From Prevotella sp. (lineage in GTDB: Bacteria > Bacteroidota > Bacteroidia > Bacteroidales > Dysgonomonadaceae), in NCBI GenBank assembly GCA_031273295.1, contig JAISSD010000077.1:1-34268 (forward strand): a stretch of DNA of 34,268 nt, written 5' to 3'. Shown in pieces: positions 1 through 7,691 of this stretch. A program made the translations under genes and the position numbers. The notes beneath the pieces are model-generated. The model had not been told where the DNA came from. It ran no database searches and saw only the letters and a program-made list of their open reading frames with translations. The stretch's first letter is position 1, and each line of letters opens with the position of its first letter.

Positions 1-165
1 TTGCATCCATTTTTCAAACCGGAACCGTATTTTTCAGCAAAACAGCCGAAAAATACCGGCTGTACTGTTTTCATTTTTTAACTGACGATCGAAATAATAG
101 GGTTTTCGGACAGACACTAGTTAGAAAATAAGGTAGAGAGTTTTTAATCAGTAAATTAAATTATT

Positions 166-654
166 ATGACAAGGATTTTATTTTTATCGGCGATACTTTT
201 ATCGCTATTGACAGGATGCGCAAGTATTGTAAGCAAGTCTTCGTATCCGCTGACAATCAGCAGCACGCCCAGTGAAGCAAGAATCAGTATTACAGACCGG
301 TCCGGTCGTGAGGTCTACGCTGGCACCACACCGACGATAGTACAATTGAAGGCCCGTACGGGATTTTTCGCGAAGGCTGAATATCAAGTACGCTTCCGGT
401 CGCCGGGGTATAATGAAAAAGTAGTACCGGTACTATTTAAGATTGACGGGTGGTATTTTGGGAACCTGCTTCTTGGCGGCGTGATTGGGATGTTAATAGT
501 AGATCCCCTGACGGGCGCTATGTGGAAACTCGAATCGGATTTTCTGCACGCTACCTTGGACAAGGCTGATATGTCGGGCGATCCCCAACTGCGGATATTG
601 AACGTTAACGATCTGCCTGACGAATGGAAAACGCATCTTGTTAAGCTGAACTGA
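166..654 (+). CDS. Lipoprotein with PEGA-like domain
   Basis: Predicted 162-aa outer-envelope lipoprotein. Residues 1-18 form a signal peptide ending in the lipobox LLTGC, so Cys18 would be acylated. Residues ~28-75 read like a PEGA-type beta domain (STPSEARISITD, then AGTTPTIVQLKA), a fold common in envelope-associated proteins. A Gly-rich hydrophobic stretch (GNLLLGGVIGMLIVDPLTG, ~100-118) could be a short membrane-interacting or glycine-zipper-like segment. It stands alone: the next gene is on the opposite strand, with a hairpin at 877-906 between them. No enzymatic motif is visible and the exact role is unknown. The lipoprotein call is secure; the PEGA assignment is moderate. Confidence 0.8.
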   Translation: MTRILFLSAILLSLLTGCASIVSKSSYPLTISSTPSEARISITDRSGREVYAGTTPTIVQLKARTGFFAKAEYQVRFRSPGYNEKVVPVLFKIDGWYFGNLLLGGVIGMLIVDPLTGAMWKLESDFLHATLDKADMSGDPQLRILNVNDLPDEWKTHLVKLN

Positions 655-876
655 GGCATTTGCATTGAGAGGCCGGACGCCTGTCAGACGCCCGGCTTCT
701 TTGACTGTTAGCGCTCGAATTTCTTCTTCGGATAAATTTACTTGAATAAGCATGCTGCATTTCTTTGGCAGATTTTGCAAATATGTTTGTTTTTTGCTTT
801 GCACAAAACCATACTGCGTAAAGTACAAGTGATTATCTTCCATTGCCAACGCCAATTCGCGCCAAATCGTTTATAA

Positions 877-906
877 CAAGAGCCTGCCATTGCCGGCAAG
901 CTCTTG
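877..906. terminator. Hairpin between convergent genes
   Basis: CAAGAGC (877-883) pairs with GCTCTTG (900-906) around a GC-rich loop containing a second GCC/GGC pairing. The plus strand continues with a T-rich run. It lies between two convergent genes (ends 654 and 923), so it may terminate transcription from both sides, although it is 220 nt beyond the plus-strand stop. Confidence 0.55.
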
Positions 907-922
907 TTTCTAATTTTTTCTT

Positions 923-2026
923 CTACTTCAGCAGCTCTGTCAATTTAGCGACAGCCTTGTCCGCACTTAATCCCCGTGCGATAATTTTACCGTCTTTATC
1001 AAGCAGGACAAGATGAGGAATGGAATTCACGCCATAAGCGGCGGCAAGTTCGCTGTCCCAGTATTTCAGGTCGGATATCTGGGGCCATGTGATGCCGAGA
1101 TCCCCGATTCCTTTTACCCAGTCTTCATTCGTTTTATCCAAAGAGACGCCTGCTATTTCAAGCCCCTTATCCTTGTATTGTTTATAAGCCTCCACCAGCT
1201 TGGGCATTTCGGCACGGCATGGAGGACACCATGAAGCCCAAAAATCGACAAGCACATACTTGCCTTTACCGGCATAGTCAGCCAACGCGGCATCCTTTCC
1301 GTCAGGGGTTTTACCTTTCAGGTCAGTAAAAGGCTGACCTTCCGACGTGGCATTTAGGGCCTGTATCCGGGTATCCAGTTTCTTCATCCAGTCATTGGTC
1401 TTGTCCTCCGGTTTTACCGAAGCAAATAACTCCTTCATCTGATCCAGAGTAAACAGATACGATCTGGACGCAAATACATAAGCGCCTGTCTGGCTTTGTA
1501 TATTCGCTTTCGCATAATCATATATTTCTTTTGTTTTCCGGGCGTTTACCTCTTCATACTGTTTCTCGAATTCGGCCTGAGCCACTTTGGCCGTATCAAG
1601 CTTGGATTTTTCATATATGGCCTTTAGCTCGACGTCCAATTCGTTCAATTTTGTATTTAGCGCCTGATAAGCATCATTGAGAACTGTTCCTCCAATACCG
1701 GATACGCTATCTAAAGCAACTTTGATTTGTCCCGGTTCAACAATCAACAATACCGGCCTTTTTACCTTGTCTGTAGGTTCGGCCAATGCTATGAAATGAA
1801 TTTTAGCCTCTTCCTTTGCCAGTCCTTTAAACTCAAACTTGCCATTGGCCACATAAGCGGAATCTATAGCAACCTGATCTTTCCAGTTATTTTCCAGTTT
1901 TTGCAAATACACCTTGACGCTATCGGATGCGCCGGCCAATGTGCCGTTGATCGTAAACTGTTCTTTTTTGCCACAGGCTGTCGCTAACATCAGTACAGCC
2001 GAAAGTAATACTGTAATCTTCTTCAT
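923..2026 (-). CDS. TlpA/ResA-like thiol-disulfide lipoprotein (DUF4369-type N-terminus)
   Basis: 367-aa protein with a lipoprotein signal (LATAC, Cys18). Residues ~25-120 resemble the DUF4369 beta domain typical of Bacteroidetes thioredoxin-family proteins (FTINGTLAGASDSVKVYLQK). A helical middle follows, then a C-terminal thioredoxin fold with the redox motif WCPPC at 266-270 and the cis-Pro region SIPH near 335. It is expected to act in the periplasm as a disulfide reductase or oxidoreductase; the natural substrate is unknown. It lies 49 bp downstream of a paralogue (2076-3170) on the same strand, so the two are probably co-transcribed. Nothing looks damaged. Confidence 0.9.
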   Translation of the reverse strand: MKKITVLLSAVLMLATACGKKEQFTINGTLAGASDSVKVYLQKLENNWKDQVAIDSAYVANGKFEFKGLAKEEAKIHFIALAEPTDKVKRPVLLIVEPGQIKVALDSVSGIGGTVLNDAYQALNTKLNELDVELKAIYEKSKLDTAKVAQAEFEKQYEEVNARKTKEIYDYAKANIQSQTGAYVFASRSYLFTLDQMKELFASVKPEDKTNDWMKKLDTRIQALNATSEGQPFTDLKGKTPDGKDAALADYAGKGKYVLVDFWASWCPPCRAEMPKLVEAYKQYKDKGLEIAGVSLDKTNEDWVKGIGDLGITWPQISDLKYWDSELAAAYGVNSIPHLVLLDKDGKIIARGLSADKAVAKLTELLK

Positions 2027-2075
2027 TTTCTAATAAATAAGACGGTTAATATATATGGAATATGTGTCGCATCGC

Positions 2076-3170
2076 TTATTTCAGGATCTCGGCGATTTTT
2101 GCTTCCAGTTGCGCGCCGCTTAATCCTTTCGCCACGATGATACCGTTTTGATCGAGCAAAATAGTGTGAGGTATGGATATCACGCCATATAATTCAGACG
2201 CGGCTTTGATATCGTCAGACAATTGTATCCATGTCATTTTATGCGCTTTTACGGCGTTCAACCATGCTTGCCTGTCATTATCTATCGAAATGCCGACGAT
2301 TTCAAGGCCTTTAGCCTTGTATGTATTGTATGTTTTTATCAAGTTGGGTATTTCCTGGATACATGGCCCGCACCACGAAGCCCAAAAATCGACAAGCACG
2401 CATTTGCTTTTGCCTGCGTAATCTGACAGGGAAACAGCCTTGTCCGCCATATCCGCCAACCGGACGTCGGTAAACGGCTGTCCTATTTCCGGTACAACCC
2501 TGTTCAGTTCTCTTTCCAAGGCTTTCACCTCGGGGAAATTCCGGAAAGCGCTGTCTGCCAAAGGCAATAATTCTTTGACTTGATCCGCCGTGAACATGGA
2601 TGCGGCCGAGTAAAAAAGAAATTCTCCGGCCTTGTTTGCCATGTTCGCTTTCGTGAACTCAAAGCTGGCTTTCCGTATTTCTTCCTGTAATGTCTGTATT
2701 CTTGTTTCAGCATCCGGTATGGCCTGCATGCCTCCGGCATCGTCCGCTTCTCTATACAAAGCCGTCATATTATTCATAGCGACCTGTACTTTGTTGAATT
2801 CATCGTTTTTGGGCGTGCCGCTGGAAGTAGCGGTATTTTTATCCAGCGTTATCTTTATCGTTCCCGGCTCCAGGATAAGCATTCCCACAGGAGAATCGGG
2901 TTCGGGCGATTCCAGTTTTCCAACAGAGACAAAGCCCATAACAAGCTTATCGCCGGCAGAACCTTTGAATTGGAATTTCCCTTCTTTCAATACAGCCGAG
3001 TCTATCACTGACGACGATTCGGCTCTCATGCTGTCTATCTTTTGCAGATATATCATTTTACCGTCAAATGTATTTTCAGTGAAATCGCCCTTGATAGTGT
3101 ACGCATTTTTATCCTGACATGAAACTAATACCACGGTCAGAATGGATAGTAGTAATGTGATTTTTTTCAT
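2076..3170 (-). CDS. TlpA/ResA-like thiol-disulfide lipoprotein, paralogue
   Basis: 364-aa paralogue of the adjacent downstream gene with the same layout: lipobox LVSC with Cys18, a DUF4369-like N-terminal beta region (YTIKGDFTENTFDGKMIYLQ), a helical linker, and a C-terminal thioredoxin domain with WCGPC at 266-270 and SIPH near 333. The active-site dipeptide is Gly-Pro here but Pro-Pro in the partner, so the redox potentials may differ. It should act in the periplasm on disulfide-containing proteins. It is the first gene of a probable two-gene minus-strand operon; a good TAnnTTTG -7 box lies about 47 nt upstream. Confidence 0.9.
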   Translation of the reverse strand: MKKITLLLSILTVVLVSCQDKNAYTIKGDFTENTFDGKMIYLQKIDSMRAESSSVIDSAVLKEGKFQFKGSAGDKLVMGFVSVGKLESPEPDSPVGMLILEPGTIKITLDKNTATSSGTPKNDEFNKVQVAMNNMTALYREADDAGGMQAIPDAETRIQTLQEEIRKASFEFTKANMANKAGEFLFYSAASMFTADQVKELLPLADSAFRNFPEVKALERELNRVVPEIGQPFTDVRLADMADKAVSLSDYAGKSKCVLVDFWASWCGPCIQEIPNLIKTYNTYKAKGLEIVGISIDNDRQAWLNAVKAHKMTWIQLSDDIKAASELYGVISIPHTILLDQNGIIVAKGLSGAQLEAKIAEILK

Positions 3171-3216
3171 TAAATAGAAATGTATTATTTATTTTTATAA
3201 AGTTTTTATTGATTTG

Positions 3217-3224
3217 CAAAGATA
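3217..3224 (-). promoter_or_regulatory. Bacteroidetes-type -7 box for the tlpA-like pair
   Basis: On the minus strand this reads TATCTTTG, an exact match to the Bacteroidetes primary sigma -7 consensus TAnnTTTG, 47 nt upstream of the start at 3170. A clear TTTG -33 element at the usual spacing is not obvious. Confidence 0.6.
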
Positions 3225-3313
3225 ACCAAATACTTCGGATAGCGAGTTATTTGCAGGTATTACTTGATGATTGACATATAATTATATTTCAACAGCTTTA
3301 TCTGTACGATGAT

Positions 3314-3347
3314 AAGCTAAAAGTCGCCGGCTACCGGCTTTTAGCTT
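3314..3347. terminator. Strong hairpin at the end of the small minus-strand gene
   Basis: AAGCTAAAAG (3314-3323) pairs with CTTTTAGCTT (3338-3347), enclosing a second CCGG/CCGG pairing. The stop codon of the small minus-strand ORF (3341-3343) lies inside the stem, which is common for compact terminators. Because the arm ends in A/T tracts it could also stop transcripts from the other strand. Confidence 0.6.
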
Positions 3348-3562
3348 TCGACAATTGACCAAGGCTTTTTGCCTCCATTCTTCCCGGAGTTTCCTTGCTT
3401 GCCTGTTAACCTGACGGCTATGTCCCTGCAGGATGCAAATCGCAAGGAGGCCTGTACTGTTTTACCGAGTGACGCATTCCCACGGGATGCCAAATAAAAG
3501 TTCTGCAAGGCAGGGAGTGCAAAATAGCTGTTAAAAATGATTGTCAATAATAGATCCATCAA
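3341..3562 (-). CDS. Small hypothetical protein
   Basis: 73 residues with a hydrophobic N-terminus (LLLTIIFNSYFALPAL), followed by a basic, Gly/Lys-rich tail (GKQGNSGKNGGKK). I do not assign a function. A hairpin that includes its stop codon supports transcription on this strand. The low-complexity basic tail and the position between two transcription units also fit a translated piece of a repetitive sequence rather than a real gene, so it is listed with low confidence. Confidence 0.3.
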   Translation of the reverse strand: MMDLLLTIIFNSYFALPALQNFYLASRGNASLGKTVQASLRFASCRDIAVRLTGKQGNSGKNGGKKPWSIVES

Positions 3563-3601
3563 GAAAAGAATCCCTTTATCAAACTCATTCTTTTATGTCG
3601 T

Positions 3602-3633
3602 TTTTGCGCTTTGTAAAAAAAATATTACTTTTG
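3602..3633 (+). promoter_or_regulatory. Bacteroidetes promoter upstream of the pRiA4b-like gene/miaA
   Basis: TTTTG at 3602-3606 is followed after 19 nt by TACTTTTG at 3626-3633. This fits the TTTG / TAnnTTTG consensus and spacing of the Bacteroidetes primary sigma factor. Transcription would begin near 3640, about 20 nt before the start codon at 3661. Confidence 0.7.
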
Positions 3634-3660
3634 GATTAGGATTAAAAACGATTCTTTAAG

Positions 3661-4212
3661 ATGATATTTAGATTTTTACTTTTATCGGATGAGGCGGAAG
3701 ATTTCAAACGTGAAATTCAGATAGACGCAGACGCCACTTTTTTCGATCTGCATAAGGCTATTGTCAAATCTGTTGACTATAAAGAAGGAGAAATGGCCTC
3801 ATTCTTTATTTGTAGCGATGATTGGGGAAAAGAGCAGGAAATCACTCTTGTGGAAATGAACACAAGCCCGGAAGAAGACTCGTATACAATGGAAGTATCC
3901 GTGCTAAACGATTTTCTGGAAGATGAGCGCCAGAAACTTATGTATGTATTCGATTATATGACGGAGCGCGCCTTTTTTATGGAGTTGCGCGAAATCATCA
4001 CAGGCAAAAATCTACCGGAAGCTGTTTGTACCAGATCTGTCGGGAACCCGCCTGCGCAATTCGTGGATTTTGATACTGTAGCGGCGGTTTCTTCGCCTAT
4101 AGATATCGGTGAAAATTTCTATGGCGATGACGGTTACGACATGGATGAACTCGACGCAGAAGGGTTTGACGGCCTGGACCATGCTCCGTTGCCCGGCGAC
4201 GAAGAGTATTGA
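3661..4212 (+). CDS. Plasmid pRiA4b ORF-3-like family protein
   Basis: 183-aa cytoplasmic protein. The N-terminal half (IFRFLLLSDEAEDFKREIQIDADATF, then DLHKAIVKSVDY, then ITLVEM and YVFDYMTERAFFMEL) follows the pattern of the pRiA4b ORF-3-like/IS1096 passenger-like family, which has a small alpha/beta core of unknown biochemistry. The C-terminal ~45 residues are very acidic (DDGYDMDELDAEGFDG) and probably disordered. The stop overlaps the start of miaA in a TGATG junction, so the two are translationally coupled. In Bacteroidales I would read it as a resident housekeeping neighbour of miaA, not a mobile gene. Function unknown. Confidence 0.8.
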   Translation: MIFRFLLLSDEAEDFKREIQIDADATFFDLHKAIVKSVDYKEGEMASFFICSDDWGKEQEITLVEMNTSPEEDSYTMEVSVLNDFLEDERQKLMYVFDYMTERAFFMELREIITGKNLPEAVCTRSVGNPPAQFVDFDTVAAVSSPIDIGENFYGDDGYDMDELDAEGFDGLDHAPLPGDEEY

Positions 4213-5120
4213 TGAAACAGCTTATAGTATTGCTTGGCCCTACCGGAGTAGGAAAAACCGCGCTTAGCCTGAATCTTGCCGGACATTACCGTTCGCCTGT
4301 TATCTCTGCCGACTCCCGGCAATTCTTTAAAGGTCTGGAAATAGGATCCGCCGCACCCACAGCGGAACAATTGTCGCAAGTACGGCATTTTCTCGTCGGG
4401 ATGCTTGATATTGCGGATTATTACAGCGCCGGCGAATTTGAGCGGGACGCACTGGACATAATAGCCGAACAACATAGATCACATGATGTGTTGGTTGCCT
4501 CCGGCGGTTCCATGTTATATATAGACGCGTTGTGCAATGGTATAGATGATGTGCCCGCAATAGATGAAGGACTGAGAAAAGAAATATATGCTCTTTATGA
4601 AAAGGAAGGACTGGAATCTATCCGCGCCCAACTGAAAGTCCTTGACCCCGATTTTTATAATGAAGTGGACCTGAAAAATCATAAACGGGTGATTCATGCG
4701 CTGGAAGTGTGTCTGGAAACAGGGAGGCCATATTCTTCTTTCCGCGCCAATACCAGGAAACGCCGCCCTTTCAATATCGTAAAAATAGGTTTGATGCGCG
4801 AACGTGAACAGCTTTACGAACGCATCAATCGCCGTGTGGATGAAATGATGGGACAGGGTTTGCTTGAAGAAGCAAAACGATATTATCCACAGCGCCATCT
4901 TAATTCCCTGAATACGGTAGGTTACAAAGAGTTGTTTAAATATCTGGACGGCGAGTGGTCTCTTGATTTTGCCATTGAAAAGATAAAACAAAGCAGCCGC
5001 GTTTATTCCCGCAAACAAATGACATGGTTCAGACGGGATAAAGACATCCATTGGATAAATCTGTCGGAAACGACTGATAATGAGGCTTTACAAAAGATAA
5101 TTGCATTAACGGGTTCTTGA
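4212..5120 (+). CDS. miaA: tRNA dimethylallyltransferase MiaA
   Basis: 302-aa enzyme that transfers the dimethylallyl group from DMAPP to N6 of A37 in tRNAs reading UNN codons. The P-loop GPTGVGKT is at residues 9-16, the family DSRQ motif at 34-37, and the substrate-tunnel motif SGGSMLYIDAL at ~97-107. NTVGYKELFKYLDGE and the C-terminal QSSRVYSRKQMTWFRRD are also diagnostic. Length matches bacterial MiaA. The start at 4212 is chosen because it overlaps the previous stop (TGATG) and places the P-loop correctly; an upstream TTG would add only one residue. It marks the conserved chromosomal border before the accessory region begins. Confidence 0.97.
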   Translation: MKQLIVLLGPTGVGKTALSLNLAGHYRSPVISADSRQFFKGLEIGSAAPTAEQLSQVRHFLVGMLDIADYYSAGEFERDALDIIAEQHRSHDVLVASGGSMLYIDALCNGIDDVPAIDEGLRKEIYALYEKEGLESIRAQLKVLDPDFYNEVDLKNHKRVIHALEVCLETGRPYSSFRANTRKRRPFNIVKIGLMREREQLYERINRRVDEMMGQGLLEEAKRYYPQRHLNSLNTVGYKELFKYLDGEWSLDFAIEKIKQSSRVYSRKQMTWFRRDKDIHWINLSETTDNEALQKIIALTGS

Positions 5121-5123
5121 CTC

Positions 5124-5337
5124 TATACCGTGTACGGCATGGTTTTGTGCATGGATGGTATACGGTAAAAACCTTATTTTCACCTGATTTTTCCAACAAA
5201 ACAACCTCGGTAGCAATAGAATCATATAGTCCTCCAACCTCTTATGTAACATCCCCCTCCAACCGCTCATTGAAATACCACACTCCCCGTGTTACTATTA
5301 TGCGTGCTGCATGAAAAATGATAGGAGACTCATTACC
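5124..5337 (+). repeat. ~214-bp direct repeat, copy 1
   Basis: Starts 4 nt after the miaA stop. It matches 5973-6187 over its whole length with a few substitutions and single-base indels. The first 44 nt can fold (TACCGTGTAC with GTATACGGTA), and a 41-nt core at 5168-5208 recurs at 6017-6057, 33201-33241 and, more divergent, 32961-33000. No open frame of note. The copies bracket a decayed toxin-antitoxin pair. Confidence 0.9.
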
Positions 5338-5433
5338 CATTGAAAATAAAGCATATATGCCGCGTGAAGTATAATACTTTTATTTTTCACTGACAAAAAA
5401 CGCGCAAAAAGTAGCAGAATAATGAAACTTTTC

Positions 5434-5441
5434 TACCTTTG
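5434..5441 (+). promoter_or_regulatory. -7 box of the toxin-antitoxin remnant
   Basis: TACCTTTG matches TAnnTTTG exactly. It overlaps the first codons of the surviving toxin reading frame, so the promoter appears to have been joined directly to the middle of the toxin gene. Confidence 0.6.
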
Positions 5442-5636
5442 CGGCATGAATATGAACTGAAAACCGGATACAATGGAAACATATACCGTGTGTTTTTTAT
5501 TTTCGACGGCGGGCAAATAGTAGTTTTGTTCAACGGCTTCCAAAAGAAAACACAAAAGACGCCGCCAAACGAAATAAAAAAAGCATTAAAAATAAAGGAG
5601 GAATATTATGCAGACAAACAATCACAAAATCGTTGA
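5439..5636 (+). pseudogene. N-terminally truncated HigB/Gp49-like toxin
   Basis: The frame encodes the last ~60 residues of a phage-derived Gp49-like/HigB toxin: YELKTGYNGNIYRVFF, then IVVLFNGFQKKTQKTP, then an Ala/Lys helix ending EEYYADKQ. The family is an mRNA interferase of about 105-115 residues, so roughly the first 45 are absent. An in-frame stop at 5412 and a promoter -7 box at 5434-5441 leave no room for the missing part. No ATG is available at the expected place; the frame opens with TTG. The most economical reading is a deletion joining the promoter to mid-gene. It overlaps the antitoxin start by 29 nt, as in intact higBA operons. The product is probably inactive. Confidence 0.75.
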
Positions 5637-5913
5637 TTACGACGAGGTACTCGATGCAAAATTCGGAAAAGCAGGTACGCCTGAACGGGAGGCATTCCGT
5701 CGCGAGGCATACGCCTATTACATGGGGCAAGTAATAAAGGATGCCCGCAAAAGCGAAAAGATAACCCAAAAAGAACTCGCCGGACGCATCGGGACAGACA
5801 AGTCCTACATTTCCAAAATAGAAAACGGAGAACTGGAGCCTGGCGCGGGTACGTTTTATCGCATAATAGACGCGCTCGGGCTTCGTTTCGAAATAGTAAA
5901 GCCTGTATATTGA
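5608..5913 (+). CDS. XRE-family antitoxin (HigA-like)
   Basis: 101-aa DNA-binding antitoxin. Residues ~42-95 form a Cro/CI helix-turn-helix: AGRIGTDKSYISKIENGE is the typical recognition region, followed by the dimer-core helix GTFYRIIDALGLRFEI. The N-terminal 40 residues are the usual helical extension of antitoxins encoded downstream of HigB/Gp49-like toxins. A purine-rich AAAGGAGG lies 7-14 nt upstream. It is followed immediately by a clean rho-independent terminator. With its toxin truncated this is effectively an orphan antitoxin; it may still repress the promoter at 5434. Confidence 0.88.
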   Translation: MQTNNHKIVDYDEVLDAKFGKAGTPEREAFRREAYAYYMGQVIKDARKSEKITQKELAGRIGTDKSYISKIENGELEPGAGTFYRIIDALGLRFEIVKPVY

Positions 5914-5921
5914 CAAACATA

Positions 5922-5945
5922 AAAAAGGGCTTAACCGCCCTTTTT
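5922..5945 (+). terminator. Rho-independent terminator after the antitoxin
   Basis: AAAAAGGGC (5922-5930) and GCCCTTTTT (5937-5945) form a 9-bp stem with a 6-nt loop, 8 nt after the antitoxin stop. The A/T arms make it able to act in both directions. Confidence 0.85.
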
Positions 5946-5972
5946 GCGGCGTTGTGGAGACGCGCGTATTAT

Positions 5973-6187
5973 TATACCGTGTACGGCATGGTTTTGTGCA
6001 TGGATGGTATACGGTAAAAACCTTATTTCCACCTGATTTTTCCAACAAAACAACCTCGTAGCAATAGAATCATATAGTCCTCCAACCTCTTATGTAACAT
6101 CTCCCATCAAGCCGTTCAATTGAAATACCGCACTCCCCGTGTTACTATTATGCGTGCTGCATGAAAAATGATAGGGGACTCATTACC
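5973..6187 (+). repeat. ~214-bp direct repeat, copy 2
   Basis: Same orientation as 5124-5337 and near-identical. The main differences are one missing G after the CCTC of the core and several changes in the segment around 6103-6121. It contains the 41-nt core at 6017-6057. The two copies are offset by 849-850 bp. Confidence 0.9.
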
Positions 6188-6214
6188 TTCTCTTTGTTCA
6201 GCATACCGGTCTCC

Positions 6215-6304
6215 GCCCAAAGCCCGTCGGCTGTCGCAAGAGTGAAATAGGTTTCGACACAAGCCGACCCTGTGAGGCGGTTGTGCAGGTCGCCGCCTTT
6301 GGGC
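6215..6304. other. Highly foldable ~90-nt element, three-way-junction shape
   Basis: GCCCAAAG (6215-6222) pairs with CTTTGGGC (6297-6304) as a closing stem. Inside it, GTCGGC (6226-6231) with GCCGAC (6263-6268) continues into TGTCG (6232-6236) with CGACA (6255-6259). A second arm is GGCGG (6276-6280) with CCGCC (6293-6297, overlapping the last base of the closing stem). It contains no gene. It could be a structured RNA, part of the regulator's 5' leader, or a DNA hairpin from a mobile element; I do not recognise a known family. Confidence 0.5.
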
Positions 6305-6342
6305 ATGAAAAAAGACAATAGTTAACAAAATGAAATTTTACG

Positions 6343-6399
6343 CTGAAATATACTGAATATCGAATAATATTGATTATTTTTAATACTGAAATATACTTA
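6343..6399 (+). promoter_or_regulatory. Paired 14-bp boxes upstream of the LuxR-type regulator
   Basis: CTGAAATATACTGA at 6343-6356 and CTGAAATATACTTA (13/14) at 6386-6399 are spaced by exactly 43 bp. Each box is itself a CTGA direct repeat with a 10-bp period. The second box ends 12 nt before the regulator start codon, a position suited to autorepression. The exact reverse complement occurs twice upstream of the secretion operon with the same 43-bp spacing. Confidence 0.7.
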
Positions 6400-6411
6400 A
6401 TACGGCAAAAT

Positions 6412-7431
6412 ATGAATATTATCAATCGTTTTAGCCTATTCATGGACTATGTAGCCGATATGCTTTCAGTGGATGGATGCGAAGGCTTTATCGGTCGTTC
6501 CCGCCGCACGGTCTATCTACTCCTGATCCTTTGCCTGCTGGGCGGCATACCCATGGCCATGCTGGGCTTCGCAGGCCCCTCGACGCAATTTTTCGACGTG
6601 CTCAACGGCTCACGTTTGGTCTTGACGCTGATTCTGTGGATGCTTTACCGCTTCGGCAGGCTGCCCTTGTCCGCAGTCCTCACCGTGCAGCTACTCCTTT
6701 CACAACTGGACATATCGACGGAAATGATTTATTCCGCCCTTTATCCTTCAGAATACCACCTGATGCTCATTACAGGAAACCTCGTCCTGTCGGCGGTGAT
6801 CCTGCTGGGTTCCGTTATCGCCTATATGAACATCCTGCCATACGTGCTGGCGGCCATGTCCATGCTAACCTACGCCGTCTGCATGGAGATGACGGCAAAC
6901 ATGCCCCTGCAAAGCTTCTTCCCCGTGTTCCTGATCTGCTTTCTGGCGATATCCCTGCTCGGAAACCGCCTGGTACACAACTTCCGCCGGATGGAAAGGG
7001 AAAACGTGCTCATGAAGGATGAAGAGCGGGAATTGCTTGATATGTTCCGCATGAACAGGGAACAGTTCAGGGCATACGTTCGCCTGGCCAAAAGGAAAGG
7101 TTCGCAGCAGGAGAAAGTCGGGGAGATACTGAATTTCATGAGCGCGGAACAGAGGCATGTCCTGATGGAAAAGGTGTCAGCCTGGATGGTCATGCAAAAA
7201 GCCGGCGCCGAAACGCTCGAACGGGTCTTTCCCGAACTCTCGGCCTCCGAACTGGAGATATGCCGCCTGATACTCGGCGGGAAGAAGATCCGGGAAATTT
7301 GCGCTATACTGGCAAAATCGGAAGGAAACATCACCAGCCAGCGAACCCATATCCGCCGCAAGCTGGGGATCAAACCGGAAGAAAACCTCAAAAAGGTATT
7401 GATGGAGAGAATGGAACAGGTAATAAGTTAG
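6412..7431 (+). CDS. Membrane-bound LuxR-type transcriptional regulator
   Basis: 339-aa protein beginning MNIINRFSLF; an ATG 42 nt upstream is in frame but would run through the regulatory boxes. Residues ~33-195 hold about six hydrophobic helices (YLLLILCLLGGIPMAML, LVLTLILWML, LVLSAVILLGSVIAYM, FLICFLAISLLG). A charged helical linker (~200-265) leads to a LuxR/GerE helix-turn-helix at ~271-325 (LSASELEICRLILGGKKIRE, then NITSQRTHIRRKLGI). This layout is a known Bacteroidetes type of membrane-anchored regulator without a receiver domain. Matching boxes before its own gene and before the T6SS operon, which follows on the same strand, suggest that it controls the secretion locus. The ligand or signal is unknown. 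Confidence 0.85.
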   Translation: MNIINRFSLFMDYVADMLSVDGCEGFIGRSRRTVYLLLILCLLGGIPMAMLGFAGPSTQFFDVLNGSRLVLTLILWMLYRFGRLPLSAVLTVQLLLSQLDISTEMIYSALYPSEYHLMLITGNLVLSAVILLGSVIAYMNILPYVLAAMSMLTYAVCMEMTANMPLQSFFPVFLICFLAISLLGNRLVHNFRRMERENVLMKDEERELLDMFRMNREQFRAYVRLAKRKGSQQEKVGEILNFMSAEQRHVLMEKVSAWMVMQKAGAETLERVFPELSASELEICRLILGGKKIREICAILAKSEGNITSQRTHIRRKLGIKPEENLKKVLMERMEQVIS

Positions 7432-7597
7432 GCTATGAATTCGTTTCCTCTTGGAAGACATGTTTCTGTTTGACGGTTTGATGTGCATCCGTCTCCGTCT
7501 CTATCTCCATCAGGCGCTTTCGTTACTCCTGAAAAAACGTCCTTTCGAAATGGAGAAAAACGTTAAAATACCGTAATAGACCCTGCTTTTCGTAATT

Positions 7598-7664
7598 TCA
7601 GTATATTTCAGCCATAAAGATAATCCATTTCTGAAGTTTTTCAGTATATTTCAGTATATATTAT
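7598..7664 (+). promoter_or_regulatory. Paired 14-bp boxes upstream of the T6SS operon
   Basis: TCAGTATATTTCAG occurs at 7598-7611 and 7641-7654 with 43-bp spacing. It is the exact reverse complement of the box before the regulator gene. The second copy runs on into TCAGTATATATTAT (7651-7664), a partial third unit. It lies about 60-65 bp upstream of the likely transcription start, a class-I activator position. Confidence 0.7.
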
Positions 7665-7691
7665 TCTTTATATGTATATTCTTTTTATTTA

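Noticed and set aside
493..855. 120-codon minus-strand frame
   Set aside because: Half lies antisense to the lipoprotein gene, and the composition shows no protein-like features or promoter support.
6215..6304. Integron attC site
   Set aside because: The arms lack the conserved GTTRRRY/RYYYAAC core boxes and there is no integrase gene.
6477..7022. 181-codon plus-strand frame rich in Arg/His/Pro
   Set aside because: An out-of-frame shadow of the LuxR-type regulator, which has clear domains.
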